Shown: in pieces, positions 1-11,640 of the stretch
How the letters are laid out: the number at the start of each line of letters is the position of its first letter
Numbering within the stretch: the stretch's first letter is position 1
From: Todiramphus chloris collaris
Taxonomy: Eukaryota; Chordata; Aves; Coraciiformes; Alcedinidae
DNA: 64,000 nucleotides
Assembly: GCA_025345505.1 (NCBI GenBank)
Contig: JANVCC010000018.1
Span: 61,962,031-62,026,030, forward strand
Reading direction: 5' to 3'
Position numbers and translations under genes: made by a program
Notes under the pieces: model-generated
What the model saw: only the letters and a program-made list of their open reading frames with translations
Databases searched by the model: none
What the model was told of the DNA's origin: nothing

Positions 1-59
1 GAAGAAAAGAAAGAAACATTGATAAAGGAGGGGGAAAGGAAAAGTCTCAGCTCAGCACA

Positions 60-770
60 GCGGTGCGTCGAACGTGCCTCTCGTGGGCTCAGCTGGGTGG
101 GAGAAGAGCCACCGGGACCTTCTCCGGCCGAAACCGCGGACAGAGGCGCGGCCGGCTCGGCCCGGCCCGGCCCGGCCCGACCCGGCAGCCGGCGGAGAGT
201 GCGCCCGACGGGGCGGTGAGCTGCGCTGCCCGGGGCGGGATGGCTGCGCCCGCCGCCGCCTCCAATATCCACCCGCGTAAGTACGCGCCAGTCCCCGGGC
301 CGGGGGCATTGGACAGAGGACTGCGGAGGAGCTCAGTGCTTGCCGAGCTTGACGCTGTCCCGATTCAGTCAACAGCAAAACTCCCCCTTGGCGGCGACAG
401 CAACGAAATTAACCCCTGGGAGTCAGAAAATCAAATGTTTTTCTAATCGCGGCGTAGGAGAAGGGCGAAAATGGTAGCCGAGTGATAGCTACATCAAATC
501 AACATGCACTTCTCCGCCTTTTAATTCCTGCTTTCATAAAAACAGAGAGATTCGTTGAGGGAGGGAAATGTGCTTTCTCTGGAAAGGCAAACTGCTCGGG
601 AGCACACGGGGTATCAGGTGCGAGAGCATCCCGCACAAGCTCCGCACGGCTTCCGGGCGGGGGCCGTGGGAAACGCGACCGGCTCCTAACCCGAAGTGTG
701 ACGGTAGCGGCACGGCTGGCCGCCCCGGGACAGAGCGGAGTTTTAGAGGTTTCTCGGAACGGAAATTGTG
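60..770. promoter_or_regulatory. CpG island, probable promoter
   Basis: Strongly GC-rich sequence with frequent CpG, densest at 120-300 and again at 600-740, unlike the roughly 40% GC DNA that follows. It contains a GC-box (GGGGCGGG at 232-239) and a short imperfect CGGCC tandem run at 158-184. No TATA box is evident, as is usual for CpG-island promoters. An ATG followed by a splice donor lies inside it, which favours transcription to the right; a bidirectional promoter is also possible. The island and its base composition are seen directly. Promoter activity is inferred. Confidence 0.75.
240..276 (+). CDS. Possible first coding exon, gene unidentified
   Basis: The ATG at 240 has G at -3 and G at +4, a good Kozak context. 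Twelve codons read MAAPAAASNIHP and are followed at 277-282 by GTAAGT, a consensus vertebrate donor, leaving a phase-1 intron. An Ala/Pro-rich N-terminus inside a CpG island is typical of a first coding exon. The frame stays open without splicing to a stop at 444-446, and an in-frame open stretch also extends upstream to 63, so the start is not forced. I do not recognise the peptide and found no second exon in the window. It could equally be 5' UTR of a non-coding transcript. Confidence 0.35.
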
Positions 771-2030
771 CGTTTTCAAGTATCGGATTTTAATTAATGA
801 TTGCGCTTTAAGGCAGACCCCGATTTGGAATTCTCACAGAGTTTGGTACATAAACTGGGTTTACTTTTTCTTTTGAGCAGCGTTAATATGAAAGAGTGTT
901 AAACCTTGTGTTTCCCGTTACTGTATTGATCTGTCCGGCAGCAGGAAGGTAGATTAATCATATGAAGATTGGTTAAGTTAGGATTTGGTATCTTTCTTGT
1001 AGGTTTATTAGAAGGCTATTAGCTTTTATGGTTTATGGCTGTTAGTTTTTGTTGTGTCTGCTTGTTTAAAATTTAATTTGGACGTTTGACAACTGTGTTT
1101 TCAGTATAAAAATACTTATAACTGTTAGCATTATAATAAGGGAGCCATTGATCCTGTCGAGGAAGCACAGATCTCTGCGTTTCAAGAAAGCTCTCCTGTG
1201 AAAGACTGTGAGACGAGCGCTGCTATGAGCGGTTTGTGTTACACCGCACTGGGTGCTAAAGCTCAAATTTGGTTGTTTCTAAACGACGTTCATTCTATTT
1301 TATTAAGGACAGCCACGATTTCCCTAACTGCATGACAGATTTTGCTCAAAATACTTCGCTGAATTACATTTAGATTGTCAGTGTAATTCAGATTGATAGC
1401 ATCCCGTCATCTGACACTTTTACATCACGGAAGTGAATAGACTGAAAGATTGTTTTAGTTCTTGTGTTTATCACGAATTTGCTTTCCAGAAGTAGGGCAA
1501 TACGTGGGCAATGGCTGGAAAAGGATGAGAAGGCTGTCCTAGGCTGCCATAGTCAAGTTCTGCAGCCAAATAAACCCGGAGATAATATTCTTCTGCCTGT
1601 GTACATGAAAATTCTTCTTCATTCATATGTTTTCAAACTCGTTGGAAACAAGGGCTTGGAACAAAATTTCCCCCTGTTTCTTGAATATGAAAGTGGAAAC
1701 TTTAAAGTATCCTGTGGATGGCAGCAGGATCGGGTCCATACCAGGCACTGCTTCTGAGGAGAATATAACCTTAAGGGAAATACCTGACTAGCATTCCAGT
1801 GCACCTAATTAAGGATGGTATTTTATTTTCTGTGTTTAAATATCGATTTGAAAAACTTCTGGAAAAAATATGGCATAAAACCTTAGTAATAAAATTTAAA
1901 ACGTCAAAGGCTAATTAATTAGAGACATGCAAATTGCTAATCCTCTGATAGATGACATTTGCTACAAAAAGACTGAAATTAGGTTTCATAAACAATAAAA
2001 AACCCTTAATCAACAGTTTGCATTTAATGA
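771..2030. other. Non-coding stretch right of the CpG island
   Basis: AT-rich unique sequence with short open frames only, none with recognisable domains. If the exon at 240-276 is real, this is the beginning of its first intron. TTAATTAA-type words occur around 790 and 1915. No repeat family was recognised. Confidence 0.6.
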
Positions 2031-2067
2031 CTTTTTCTTTCTTTCTTTCTTTCTTTTTTTTTTTTTT
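2031..2067. repeat. (TTTC)n / poly-T microsatellite
   Basis: A run of CTTT units passes into a pure T tract. Read on the - strand it is an AAAG-rich tract ending in poly-A. No retrocopy or LINE body was recognised next to it. Confidence 0.9.
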
Positions 2068-2295
2068 CTGTATAGTGAATGCACCTGAAACCTGTGTAGA
2101 AAATAATTCTGAATGTTTCTAAAGCTATCTGATGTGCTACGGTAGTAATCAACTGAAATATTTCTCTCTCTTTGGAATTTAAGAAAAAAAAAAATCCTGT
2201 CAGCATTGTTGAATATATGTCCATTAAATAGTTTATTTTTAGATGCCTGGTAAAATTTACACTACCTCCAAAATTTTGAAAGCATCCAGCTGAGA

Positions 2296-2363
2296 CAGAG
2301 CTGAGACTGTGATGCATATTTCCTATGTGCAGAGCTCAGACAGTGGTGCACACTTCACACATG
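2296..2363. repeat. Degenerate 34-bp tandem duplication
   Basis: Two adjacent 34-bp copies (2296-2329 and 2330-2363) share about 70% of positions, both starting CAGAGCT and both keeping a TGCA core. The divergence suggests an old local duplication. No function is apparent. Confidence 0.55.
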
Positions 2364-2532
2364 CAGAATGGGCTAAATCTGATATTCTTGGCAAACGAAC
2401 TTGTCTTTGGAAACTTGTACTTTGGAAACACATCTGGCTTGTCATTGCCTTGAAGGGTAATAATGCTGCTCAAAGGCCTGTATTTGTTTTCTCTTTTGCT
2501 TTTATGTTCTGGGTCCGTATTCACACCTAAAG

Positions 2533-2573
2533 TGCTAACATTCTCAAATGTAAAATGCTAACGTTCTCAAATG
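2533..2573. repeat. 23-bp tandem duplication, 1.8 copies
   Basis: TGCTAAC(A/G)TTCTCAAATG occurs twice, at 2533 and 2556, with a 23-bp period and one mismatch over the 18 shared bases. This is a recent small tandem duplication in otherwise unique DNA. Confidence 0.8.
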
Positions 2574-4699
2574 GGCAAGTTTTCTTTGTCTTTCTGTCTT
2601 TTCACATCACTTGCAGTTGTTTGCAGTCTCATTACTGTGAACTTTCTCCATCTACTACACTTGCTACTGAAACTCACCAACTGATTTCTGAGAACCTTCT
2701 CCCTCACTGCTTTAGTAGACAACCGACAGTTACAAAGTTAGTCACAAAGTCGCATCGGCTATTTAAGTATCAGCTACAAACGAAGTGGGAGATGGACAGA
2801 GAGAACAGGAGAGCTTCCCCGGCACCGCCCCAAAACCCTCCCCATCAGAAAACCCAGATACGCTACTGTTTAGTAAGCTTCTGAACGGTTTAAAATTATC
2901 TTATGCCAGAGGGAAAACTTTGGTGTTATAATAACTAAAGATTGAAATGTTTTGCCATCTCAGAAACAAATAAGCTTAATACAATTTATTTTTCATAGCT
3001 ATAATGAAAACAAATAAAGACACAGAAATTGTTGAATAAGTCTTCCACTAGACGTTGTAAAGCACAGAAGACTCACTGACGAGAAAGAAAAAAAATCCTT
3101 GTCTCATTTTGTATCTCAATTTTAAACAATGCATGTCTCAAGTGAATATTTACAGGTTGTTAATAGGCTAGTACAAATTCTAGAAGACACACCAAAAATT
3201 ATCTGCAGTCTATTCAGAAACCTTTGCCATGTCTCAGTGTTTGGGGATGGGCGTATGGACTGTCGCCACCACCCTTGAATAGAACTCTATTGTGTGGGCT
3301 TGTTCCATTGGGATCAATGGGACGACATGTGCAATGAGATGCTAATGAACACCAGAAACGATGGTAAAATCTGGCCCGGGTAAGGCATAAGGCTGTTTGT
3401 AAAAATCATTTCTGAGTCTCTTGCTATATTGCTTTTAGTTACGCTCTTCAAACTTCTAATGTTAAGGGAGGCTTTACTATATAAAATAAGGGGGGTTTTG
3501 TGTGACATTTAAACCACATTTTCCCACTCTTACAATTTGAATCACTCTCCATTCTCATCGTGTTTAAAGTTGCAGATGAAGTAAGGCAGTCCATTTTCAG
3601 CGGCAATTGCACCATTAATGTAAATGCAGTTCCACAAATGGAAAATAAAATACACTGGAGGAAAATTATGTCAAGCACAAGTATAAAAGAGAAGAATGAT
3701 GGTCAGAGAGAAAGCACATGGGAAAGGATAGTACTGGCAGTGTGTAGCTCCACTGCACCTGCAGAACCCCCCCTTAGTCTTCAGAAACATTCATACCTTG
3801 CACAAGGGTTGGGCAGCAGTCCTGGGTTCATCACAGAGAAGTCCTTAAGCAGCAGTATAATTGCAGAGGGAATTGTGCTAATTGAGTGCTGAGGACCAGT
3901 CTGTGCTGTGGAACGCTGGTGGCTGCAGGGCCCATCAGTGCCCTTTCTTGGTGATGCAGTTCTTCAGCCTGGGTTGGGGTGAAGGATCAGGGTGGGCCAT
4001 TTGACTGGAAAACCGACAAACCTATGGATGTAACATTGAGAGCCTGTGATTCTTGACAGCTTGGAGAAGGTTTAGAAGTGCTCAGACACAATGGTAATGA
4101 GGATCATAAAAGTCTCACCTCTGTCTCTTAAAAGAGAGAGAGAGGGAGAGAAAACTAGGTCCAATGACATCATCTTTTCTCATCGGCTTATGGCAAAAGT
4201 TAATTATTAACTATAGAAACACTGATGAACTGTGGTGTTTGTTTGCTTATTATGGGGACTGTCAGGGCCAGAACCAAACCTTACTGAAGCTGACTGATGT
4301 CTTTTGGTTTCAATAGATTCAGAGGTCAGGCCCCTAAAATTCAAATCATCAGTGAAGTTCTTTGCAATAAAGAACCAGTAAGTACTGTAAGGAAGGGCTT
4401 AATTACTCCAACGAAATTATTTAGTTTTTAAATAAAAGTACTTTAATTGGGGGCAGGCCCTTTCATATTTGTTTCCCAAGAAGGGAAGTGATTAGCAAAA
4501 TGTTAATAATAAGATCCTAAGAGAACCCAAGCTAGCCATAGACACCAAGCTCAGCTAAGGGAGCTCACAGTTTCTTTTCAGCCACTGATGCTGAGCAAAA
4601 CAGATTTCAGGGAAGGACCTGTGAATAAGAAGCAAACTATCTTCTCTAGTTTGATAGTACTGTTTCGGTAACCATTTTGATGGTTTGTTGAATTTTTTG

Positions 4700-4729
4700 T
4701 TTTGGTTTGGTTTGGTTTGGTTTTTTTTT
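4700..4729. repeat. (GGTTT)n pentamer and poly-T
   Basis: Four TTTGG pentamers are followed directly by a T tract. A simple repeat. Confidence 0.9.
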
Positions 4730-7700
4730 CGCCTTAATCAAAGAGTAACAGTTTTGTGTATCCAGATCTAGCCTGAAGCCATTATGTCTTTTCTTTTGTC
4801 AGGAAGACACTTCCTTGCATGGGTTGCTGGGTCCCTGGCAAACTCTGCTTTCACATGGAACTCAGTGGCTTGAGTTAATGCCAGCAAATATCATTTGTAG
4901 AGGAAATACCTGGGACATGAACGATTCCTCGGTGGAGGTTAGTTCCCCAAGTCCTCTGCCTGGCTGTTGGAAATGCTGCTGGCTGGGAGCGTGGGATGGA
5001 ACAGGCTTTTGGGAGCTAAAGCTCCTTCTCATCCAGTTTATATACAGCAAAACAAACCACTGTCACAGCTCCTATGCTGGCCTCTTTTTTTTTCTTTCAG
5101 GTTTTTTGTATACTCAGGAGGGGTGAGAGTTCTAAGGTTCTTCCAGGTACAAAGAATATCTTTCTGGAGTGGGGTGGCACACACACACAAAATAAGAAAA
5201 ATCGTTTGCCTCTTAATTTCCAGAACACCATTTTTCACAAAGGGCAATAAATATTTTATCTCATTCACCCATCATTAACTCTCACTACCAATTACTACCT
5301 GTAGTTCAATGAGACCCAAAAAAGATGGATATAATGGGATGTGCAAAACCTTCAGAGAGGGGAATACTGTGTAAATTGTTAGGACAGATGGGAAAAACTG
5401 GCCAACAATAAGCACAATGATAAGAAGTTAAAGGGAGGAAGCAAGAAATTCTATGTATTATTAATTTTATAACTCTGTATGACGGATGCTCATAGCTGCA
5501 GTGAGAAGTAATTAATTTTACCACTTCTGAAAATGAAATTATATATAAAATGAATTTCATAGGCACACATGTTTTGGATTGTTTTCTCTTCTTCATATTG
5601 GCTTTGTTACTAAGTGAACCTCTTCTCTGCAGCCAGTGGGCACCTGAAATGGATAATCAGTGTGTTGCAGCTCCAGATTTTGCAGGTATTGGTACCTTTT
5701 TCCTAAATTGTGGAGGCCTAGTCTTGCGTCATTAGTGTATGTGAACTATTTAGAAATGCCTGAAGATTCAGGGGAGTGTGTACAGACCTGGTAGCCTCCT
5801 TGCTTTTCAGTGTTTTAAGAATTTCCACCTATCTGAAAACCTACTGTCTCTTGTACACTGCAAAATTTTGTGACTTATCAAAATCACAAGAATTTATACA
5901 CTTAGTTCCTTTAATCTGGATATTCATGGTACCCTTTCCCATGCATTTTTACTGAAGACTTGAAGTTGAAACAATAACAAGGTAACAAAATATTAGCTAA
6001 AAATTAACACTTTTTATTCATGATCATAAAGACCCACTGGGGTTTTTTTACTGGCTTACTCTGGTGTTAGTAGATTACATATATTGGCTTTGTCTAATAC
6101 TTAACCTGGACTCCATGGCTATTAAAGGTAAAAGTAAATGGAAATAATTAAGATGGTATCTTTGACATTTCAGCTATATTTCGGTTTTCTTCAGCCTATT
6201 TCATATACTCTAAAATTTTGTTTCTGGTCTGAAGACTGTAGAACAAATACACACTTATTGCAAATAAAAAATATTTAAAAGATATTTTTCAGGGTATAAA
6301 AAGTTTCCCTTTTTAGGTTTGGTGGGTTTTTTTGGTTGTATATGTTGCTGTCCTTTATAAGTCATAGCAAACAATATAGTGTTCCAAAAGATCTTTTATC
6401 CTATTGAGCAGAAAGACTGAACAAAAGAATGAATGAATTAATTAATGGATGAATGTATTAAAAAAAAAAAAGGCTCCACCTGCTCTGCTCCAAAAATCTC
6501 TCACTATACTACAGAGAAGTTTGTTACACTAATACTAGAGCCTCCCTCTTAATTTTTTTAACAATATGATTTGTTTATATCTGAAGTGATTGCCAAAATG
6601 CAAACTATGTAACATAGAATATGCCTTTATTGATGTATCTAATATCAGGAAATCACCACTGTCATTGCTCTAAAGGCAACAAGAAAGGCGATCTATCAAA
6701 AATGGAAGGGGCAAAAGCAGATTTTTCTATTGCTTATGCGAAATGCTTAATACACTTGTTTAATCTTAAGGCTTTGCCTTGCCCGCATCAACAGTTCACT
6801 TACATGTAAAGAATTTAACTTACTATGAGCAAAGGCCCTCTTTTCAGAATTTTGTGTCTTATGTTCTAAAGCCAGTGATGTTTCCTCATCTTCCAATGAC
6901 AGGCAAGAGATACCATAACAAGCTATATGGGAAAGGACTTTGATCTGCCTACGAAACCCCAGCAGAGATTGCCAGAAGTTTGCAGAGGGGTTGTTCTGAA
7001 AAGAGAAGCAGGAAAGTCATGATAGTTCTGCCTTCTTGTTGGGGCTATAGCAGAGCCCCACCGGTGGTACTGAAGGCAAAGAGTTGGTGGCTAAGGGGTG
7101 CTGGATTAAGGGGGGTGTGAGGATTTGTATGTGTCCCCCCCAACCCCGGGACAAAGGGCCCTGTCCCCCGCAGGAAGGTGCTGAAATGCAAAGCAAGATC
7201 CCAGCTCCTTTTCTCTCTCTTGGTGGCATTTGGAAGTGTAAAGCTTTGAATACCAATTGCTTGAACTGGACATATGTGAATCTCTTCTAATCCTACTAAT
7301 CCTGTCCCCAAGTGCTTCTTTGTATGTGGAGGCAACACACATAGATCTAAGTGAAAATGGCCGTAATCCTGGAAATGTGGAAAAATGTCCCAGTGTGGGA
7401 GTTGGGAGAGGGAAAAGCTCCCTAGCAGAGGCAACTGGATGGAAGAGCATTGTGTTTGTGGGGTGAGTGAGGGGCAGCAGTGGGGGCAGGGAAGACATGA
7501 AGGAGAGCTCTCACCTTCCCTGAGCTGCAAGGAGGAAAGCAAACCCACCCAGCGGGAAAGCTCCCTTGCAAACAGCCATCGCACACTTGAGCAAACCCGC
7601 AGAACTGAGACAAAGTTTCCAAATGCTGGGAAATTCACCCACAGACAGCTTTCAGCAGTGTGAGCTCAGCAGGCTAGGCACTAATGTGCTGACTTCATTA

Positions 7701-7919
7701 TTTCCCAACCTCACCCGACTGAATGGCAGATTTGTGTAGGGAATGGTCGGCTACTGCTCTGTCCTTCTCTGGCCACAAAGATAGGGAAGGGAGCTGATAC
7801 TGTAGCCCCAGTCGAAGGCCCTGGGTCTCTGTCTTATGGGGGATCCTCTTACTCTGCGCAGCAGAGAGAATTGGGCCATGTCTTTGCTGAGCACTAACAG
7901 GGCAGCAGAGAAGTCAGCT

Positions 7920-7937
7920 CACAAGTGATCACTTGTG
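7920..7937. other. 18-bp perfect palindrome with two E-box-like cores
   Basis: CACAAGTGATCACTTGTG equals its own reverse complement. Each arm contains a CAAGTG/CACTTG hexamer, which fits the CANNTG E-box pattern and also the core of NKX2-class sites. The symmetry is seen directly; a regulatory role is inferred. Confidence 0.5.
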
Positions 7938-8099
7938 TTATTCATTCAACCTCTCCAAAAACTGGTTTCAGGCTTCAAATCTTCTAACTGTGTGTAGGTA
8001 AAGGGATAGAGATGGGGGAGGCTCCTATGTCTTCGATTCAACACTGAAACATCAGTGTTTCACTGGACTGTTACTTAAAATTATCATCCACCTGGATAC

Positions 8100-8480
8100 T
8101 AGCAAACCCAATGGGTTTTCCAAATATACAAGTCATATAATTCAGCGACGCAAATTTCCCAGATGTCAGACAGCTAATTTACATTTTCTTGGCTAGTCAC
8201 TGAATAAAGTGTGTTTATACCCCTCAGTAGATAGTGTGCAAGGAAATTAATCGGGTTTTTGTATGTGCTTTCAAAAGATTTAAAAATATGGAGCAATTGA
8301 TAACATTATTTGCCAGCCAAATCTTTATTTTATGCAATAAATCTCTAGATAAAGCCATGTTAGGTAAGAAAATCTAAGGCTATATTTCTCTGGGAGTTGA
8401 CTTTTTTATTACCTCACCAGACTTTGTGCTTTCATAAATAAGTGTCAGCTGAAATTAACCTGCTGTTTAGAGATAGTATA
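8100..8480. promoter_or_regulatory. Candidate conserved non-coding element
   Basis: AT-rich but not simple-sequence DNA, dense in transcription-factor-like words: several AATT/TAAT homeodomain cores, ATTGATAA, CTTTATT and AAATATG. It has no long open frame and no repeat. The composition resembles vertebrate developmental enhancers, but only a multi-species alignment could show constraint. Confidence 0.3.
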
Positions 8481-8516
8481 AAGCATCCCAAAATCAGCCT
8501 GGGGACTGGGAGTCCA

Positions 8517-8538
8517 TTTTTTTTTTTTTTCTTTTTTT
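8517..8538. repeat. Poly-T tract
   Basis: A T tract broken by one C. A simple repeat just downstream of an enhancer-like block. Confidence 0.9.
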
Positions 8539-10880
8539 GCACATGAACCTCCTGAATGTCACAGGGATAGAAAATGAGAATAGATCCTTAACTTTGCATG
8601 GATAAAGCAGTAAGACTGTCTCTTGCAAACATGATAAGCCAAACCACACAATGCACTAAAATCATTTCAGTAACAGGAAACAGCTCAGGGAGGAGTTTTG
8701 CCGTGGACATCAGAGGGCACATAAGATAAAATGGAACAAGAATAAAATGCTAGCTAAGAGCTCAGCCTAGTACTGGTGGAGCTGTGTGGACCTGGCCCCA
8801 TTGCTGGACACAGAAACACCACTTTCGTGAAGAATTATTATTAGCCTTGGCATTCAAGGGACACTGCTGATATCGAACCCGCGATCTCCTCTGATCACAG
8901 CAGTGCTGCCCTGCCTGCAGCAGAACAGAAAATAGCAGAGAATAGAACGTCCCCTCGGTCAGGGAATCCCCAGAGTCAGGGTACACACAGAGCACACTTT
9001 TTCCCTTGCTTTAGACTACCCAGTCGGATAAGAGAAGGGAAATTTGCCTATGGGGAAGCTGGCTGTATGTGTATTAAATGGCCCCGTGGCCGACGGGTGC
9101 CTGTGGTGCTTGGTCCTGAGGGATGCTCTACTTTTTACAGGTGAACTCAGGGGAGTTTTGATTTCTGAAGGCCTCACGTTGTGCTTCCCTCCTGCCGGCA
9201 GACCTTACCCACACCCTGGGGTGCGGCGGGGCTGTGGAGGGGCCAGCACCTGCGTTCTGCCTCCGACTCCTCCACAGCACTCGCAAGGGCCTCACCAGCC
9301 CAGCTCTCCAGGTGGCAGGGAGAGCTCCAGGGTGGCCTGGCACCTTCCTGGGTCAGTCTGCACCAGAAATATGGGGCTACTCAGCCCTCATGGCCCCTAT
9401 TGGTCCTCCTTGTGCGTGGCTCACACCGCCATCCCTGAGGGCTACCTCTGGGCAGCGAAGGATGAGAGGAATGTCAGGATGGCACCCCCTGCCCAGGGGG
9501 GCACCACAGGCCTCCCTCATCACCAAGCTCGAAGTTGCCTAGCAATCCAGGCCTGCCCAGCAACCAGCTGCCTCACAACCCTAGCTGGAGGCAGCCCATC
9601 AAAAGTGGGGACTGACCCAGATACCAGGTTTCATGTTAGGCCCAGGCCAAAAGTGTCAGAAAAGATGAGACAAGGCTTGGTTTTGGCTCATGGGGATCCA
9701 GTGTGGCCCTCGATGACATCCAAGCCCCAAAGGGCTTTCATTTAGTCCCTCTGCACAACTAAGACAGGTCCTGAAGTAACAGTGTGGCTCCAACCAAGGA
9801 CCGATTAGTTATGAGATGATAGTTGGTAATAATGCAAGTGAGATAAATATCTATGTCATGCCAAGCCAAGGCAAACATGCATTGTAATGGACAGTGAGAA
9901 TATAGGACATGGGGCACAACTGAAAAGGTCTTTCAGTGAAACGTTAATATCTTTAAAATAATTTACTTTCAAACAATTTCAAACAAAAGGAAGAGATGTG
10001 GCACCTTGTAGGCTGAAGGAAAATCACTGAAATCAATTGGGTGAATTTGGAAATTAATATCTACTGTTGGGATCTACACAAATTCAAGACCCAAAGGCAA
10101 GCTTAGTTGGATTTGTGGTTCAGTGGTCCTTCATTATCCATTTCCCCTTCAGTGACATAATTTGTGTGTTCAGTTAACTGTGCTTGTTAAATGAAAACAA
10201 TGAAGGGTTGAGGGAAAAGTACATATGTAGAAGGAAGATGTTGAATCTTGGTAATATTATTTGGATTGTTATTGCATTTCTTTCCACAGGAAATTTCACT
10301 GAGGTTTCCTACACATTCTTCCAGTGTTAAGTCTCAGAATCTCACTCTGCCATTGGAAAACAGGAATACGTTAATGTATTACGGTTCAGGTACTTGCCAG
10401 TCAGAAGACAGGCAGAAAGCAGAATCAGGTCCACTTGAACATGGTCTGAGCACAGATCACTCTTTTCTTCCTCTAGTATACATTGCTCTCTTGGCTGTGG
10501 TAACAACCAGAGGACCACTTGTGTATAAAAGGATCCCAGTCTGCCCACAGTGGGGAAAGTAATAGGGAAGGAGCCCCATTAATGGTGTGAATTCATGCTT
10601 GGTTCTGCTGTAGACACTCTCAACGTCATACAGGTTTTACAGCTGTCTGACACAAAGAGGTGACACTGAAGAATCAGGCTGCTGCTCTGGAGGGTGAACA
10701 TGTATCTGTTCAGCCTGTGTTGTGGAAAAGTCAGAGCCATGAAAATAACTTGAACTGAACAAGTTTTTCTCTTGGTATTGGAGCACCACCTGATGTGAAC
10801 TATGAGGTTGGATTTAGTCACAGAGTAAAAAGAGGTAAGAGGATTTGCATGTGGCACAGGCAATACAGGAGACATGAGTG
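8539..10880. other. Non-coding stretch with a GC-richer block
   Basis: Positions 9040-9620 are noticeably GC-rich but CpG-poor compared with the islands at 60-770 and 62690-62955, so this is not a clear CpG island. A 233-codon frame (9044-9745, + strand) is rich in Pro, Gly and Ser, has no recognisable domain and overlaps other open frames, as expected for stop-poor GC-rich DNA. The rest is unique sequence with no gene recognised. Confidence 0.55.
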
Positions 10881-10899
10881 TAACATCGACTCAAGTCTC

Positions 10900-11640
10900 C
10901 CGTTAAGTCTGCAGCTGAATTTGAAATCATCCCATCTATTTACTCACTGTGTAGGGAGAAACTATTTCCCAGGGCACATTTCAAACAGCCTTTTAAATAG
11001 CCTGTTAAACCAAACTAAATATGACCACATTACTTTTTAATTTCTCACTGTTTCAAAACAGGTTTAATTAGGCACACCACAACCTTGGGAAAACCTAAGA
11101 AACAGGGAAGTGATATTGATTCTTTATTATCACTTTAATTGTCTATTCTGATGTGTTAAAACCAAAACAATCTTCCAGCTGCAATGTCTAATGAACTCCA
11201 AGATCAAACAAGATCTTGCTAATTATGGAGTTAATGAGGACAAGTTCACAGGCAGAGTTAAGTTAGTAATTACGTGTTTCAAAGCATCTTGAAGCTCAAT
11301 AAGATCTTCATTTGGTGCTATAATGGTATACATTTTGCATTTCTTTCTGAACATGTTACAGAAGGGCACCCTATGTATGGTATATCCTGCTAATCACGTG
11401 CAAATGGCACAAAGACAACTTCAATAAATTAAGAGACTGGCTGTTTATAAATCAACTCAACACTGAAATCTCATTTACATTTCTGCTATCCCATGTAATG
11501 TGTTTACACACAAATAATGTCAACATTATCATGGGAGGGGGATGAATTTAAATTCCACAGCATGTTTCTAAAGCCAAACTGTCAAGGAAAGGCAATCAAC
11601 ATTTTAAATGAGCATACAGTCGATTAGATATTAAAAAAGA
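10900..11640. promoter_or_regulatory. Candidate conserved non-coding block
   Basis: About 740 bp of AT-rich unique DNA with many homeodomain-like words (TTTAATTAGG, GCTAATTATGG, AGTAATTACG) and a CACGTG E-box at 11395-11400 directly after TAAT and before a GCAAAT POU-like word. No repeats or plausible exon. The motif density is seen; enhancer function is inferred. Confidence 0.35.

Larger units (their letters stand above)
2574..8060. other. Non-coding unique DNA with small microsatellites
   Basis: About 5.5 kb with no recognisable exon, RNA gene or LINE. It contains simple tracts: AG-rich at 4131-4152, (GGTTT)n at 4700-4729, and a GAAT/ATTA-like run ending in poly-A at 6427-6471. A GC-richer block at 7020-7600 keeps a 197-codon frame open on the - strand (7045-7638), but the translation is Ser/Pro/Leu-rich, has no domain and probably reflects base composition. 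Confidence 0.6.

Noticed and set aside
240-276. Naming the gene of the putative first exon
   Set aside because: Twelve Ala/Pro-rich residues fit many vertebrate N-termini; I could not match them to one gene with any confidence.
7045-7638. 197-codon - strand frame
   Set aside because: No recognisable domain; local GC and C-rich composition explains the lack of stops.
8855-8905. tRNA-like B-box (GGTTCGATATC on the - strand)
   Set aside because: The B-box has two mismatches, the T-stem does not pair and no A-box or acceptor stem was found, so it is neither a tRNA nor a convincing SINE.
9044-9745. 233-codon + strand frame in GC-rich DNA
   Set aside because: Low-complexity Pro/Gly/Ser content, several overlapping frames, no domain, no splice or promoter support.
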